Source of the DNA: Alteromonas marina | GTDB lineage: Bacteria > Pseudomonadota > Gammaproteobacteria > Enterobacterales > Alteromonadaceae | DNA length: 64,000 bases | NCBI RefSeq assembly: GCF_000808575.1 | Contig: NZ_JWLW01000019.1 | Coordinates: 1 to 64,000 of the forward strand | Direction of reading: 5' to 3' | Notes under the pieces: model-generated | Seen by the model: only the letters and a program-made list of their open reading frames with translations | Database searches by the model: none | Told to the model about the DNA's origin: nothing | Made by a program: the position numbers and the translations under genes | Shown here: piece by piece, positions 62,713 through 64,000 of the stretch | Layout: every line of letters begins with the position of its first letter | How positions within the stretch are numbered: position 1 is the first letter of the stretch

Positions 62713-64000
62713 TACGAACGATCATCCTCGGTAACGGTAAACTGGGCTTTTCTTTCGCCCGACAGCATGAGAATTAACCCCACACCTGATAATAAAACAA
62801 GTAAAAGCCCTGGCACGGCTGCGCGGCCAAAGTAACCCGCTTCGTAAACACGCCACATATAGGTAGCTAAGGTTTCAAATCCTGTAGGTCCTAACATAAG
62901 CGTTGCAGGTAGTTCGCGCATGGCCTCTAAGAACACAAGCGCTGCACCCGCAATCATACCACGAAGGGTTAACGGCAGCGTAATTCGCATAAATGCCTCA
63001 CGCGGGCTAGCGCCCAGCACGCGAGCAGCTTTTACCAGACCTGAATCAATATTCTCAGCCGTACTTCTTACACTTCCCACAGCAAGTGGGATAAAGCGCA
63101 GTACATAAGCCATCACAAGCAGACTTAACGTTTGATAGAGCGCGGGCAACTGCAGGCCAACATAAACAAGGGCTGTCCCCATTACGATACCCGGAACCCC
63201 AAAGCCAAAATAAGTAATGCGCTCCATAAAGCGTCCAGCTTTTCCGGCAATAGCGGCGTGAGCTACCGGAATGGCGAGTAATACAGCAACAATTGCTGCA
63301 ATAAATGACGCATGAGCTGAATTCCACGCATAGCTTAATTCAAAGCCACCAGTTCCTTCACGTACTAACCACAGCGTGAAGATAGCAAGGGGAAGTACAA
63401 TAGCCATAAATACCACCGGCATAGTAGCCAACAACATTAGGTTTCGCTGCCAGCGAGCAGGAAACAACGATAAATGCTTACCTGGGCGCTCTTGAGCGCC
63501 ACTAATACGACTTTCTATAAATAGAATAAGCCCAACAATAACCATTAGCTGAAGGCTCAGCATGGCGGCTTGACTAAGACCGAAGGCGTTATACTCAACA
63601 AAGATAACACGGGTAAAAGTATCAAAGCCCATTATTGCAGGCGTACCAAAATCGGATAACGCATAAAGTGCAGCAAGGAGTGCCCCTGCGGCAACGCTAT
63701 TCACAACACGCGGTAAAACCACTCGCCATAAGCTTGCGCCTAAGGTTAACCCTAGCGTGCGCGCCGCGTTAACCAAGCTTGCATCTAAACTCAGTAAGCT
63801 TGAACGGGTTGTCATCATGACGAATGGATAAGTATAAAGGCTCATGACCAGCGCAGAGCCCCAAAGGCCGCTGATAGGTGGCGTGCTAATTCCCAGTACG
63901 TTTTCAATCTCGCCACCTGTGCCAAATGAAAAGTACATCGCAAATGCGCCAATGTAGCTTGGTAGTGCTAATGGCGCGGCAAGTAAAATGAGCCAAAACC
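62712..64000 (-). CDS. fbpB: FbpB-type ABC permease (5' end beyond the window)
   Basis: At least 429 codons; the frame stays open to the window edge (upstream residues LAAPLALPSYIGAFAMYF are in frame with the family), so the ATG at 63938 is internal and the true start lies past 64000. About ten membrane helices in a duplicated MetI-like layout, with two EAA-like loops (VNAARTLGLTLGASLWRVVLPRV and VKAARVLGASPREAFMRITLPLT). It is the membrane part of a ferric-iron-type importer. It is read with the ATPase gene in an overlapping operon. Confidence 0.88.
   Translation of the reverse strand, partial: FWLILLAAPLALPSYIGAFAMYFSFGTGGEIENVLGISTPPISGLWGSALVMSLYTYPFVMMTTRSSLLSLDASLVNAARTLGLTLGASLWRVVLPRVVNSVAAGALLAALYALSDFGTPAIMGFDTFTRVIFVEYNAFGLSQAAMLSLQLMVIVGLILFIESRISGAQERPGKHLSLFPARWQRNLMLLATMPVVFMAIVLPLAIFTLWLVREGTGGFELSYAWNSAHASFIAAIVAVLLAIPVAHAAIAGKAGRFMERITYFGFGVPGIVMGTALVYVGLQLPALYQTLSLLVMAYVLRFIPLAVGSVRSTAENIDSGLVKAARVLGASPREAFMRITLPLTLRGMIAGAALVFLEAMRELPATLMLGPTGFETLATYMWRVYEAGYFGRAAVPGLLLVLLSGVGLILMLSGERKAQFTVTEDDRS

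Noticed and set aside
1..64000. tRNA, rRNA, CRISPR, prophage or intact insertion sequences
   Set aside because: No cloverleaf, rRNA block, spaced repeat array, transposase or integrase (other than XerC) was seen in the window.

Overview
The window is a stretch of bacterial chromosome from a marine gammaproteobacterium, most probably Alteromonas or a close relative in the Alteromonadales. Pointers are the gene order lptM-lysA-dapF-DUF484-xerC-yigB followed by uvrD (the gammaproteobacterial order, with lysA inserted and a cysE between yigB and uvrD), the divergent fbp/mpl pair with ppa alongside, a YajR-type transporter next to uvrA, and many GGDEF/EAL signalling proteins. The species call is an inference from gene content and protein style; no rRNA, tRNA, CRISPR array, prophage or intact insertion sequence was seen.

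Layout. 1-370: non-coding, a terminator tail and a GATC-rich segment ending in a perfect DnaA box that looks origin-like. 371-4161: two lipoproteins, a HAD phosphatase and yajR. 4512-7756: uvrA and a 55-residue protein ending at a strong bidirectional terminator. 7791-12076: a YegD-like Hsp70, a hotdog thioesterase, an Fe(II)/2OG oxygenase, a DapA-family lyase and a DUF3299 secreted protein. 12214-17708: ppa, fbp, mpl, ubiX, an S1/P1 nuclease and rraA. 18068-19655: a PAP2 phosphatase/glycosyltransferase pair. 19707-24399: the lptM-to-yigB operon. 24436-29168: cysE, SOS-type uvrD and a response-regulator diguanylate cyclase. 29235-35547: rarD, mgtE, a hotdog protein, recQ, a GST and a small unknown. 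35699-45082: a GGDEF-EAL receptor, ribA, a DUF3300 protein, an ATP-grasp ligase, a chemoreceptor and two thiol-redox proteins. 45118-53013: an HDAC-like deacetylase overlapping a CoA-transferase/GNAT fusion, a small hydrolase and an RND efflux pair. 53308-57034: a J-domain protein, a frameshifted DUF1499 gene, a Gdx-type SMR exporter, argO and argP. 57039-59350: a decayed 7TM-GGDEF gene beside a BLUF-EAL blue-light phosphodiesterase. 59512-64000: a small unknown, a small beta-barrel, YhiN, and an iron-type ABC transporter cut by the window end.

Most genes are housekeeping: cell-wall precursor supply and recycling (lysA, dapF, mpl), DNA repair and chromosome resolution (uvrA, uvrD, recQ, xerC), gluconeogenesis (fbp), ubiquinone/flavin chemistry (ubiX, ribA) and transport. 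The accessory flavour comes from c-di-GMP signalling (three intact genes and one wreck), the putative acetylation/deacetylation operon, the redox-protein pair and the efflux pair with a phased repeat upstream. No clearly new defence or mobile system is visible. The most unusual leads are the HDAC/CoA-transferase-GNAT operon, the BLUF-EAL gene beside a dead cyclase, the origin-like DNA at the left edge and the PAP2/glycosyltransferase pair.
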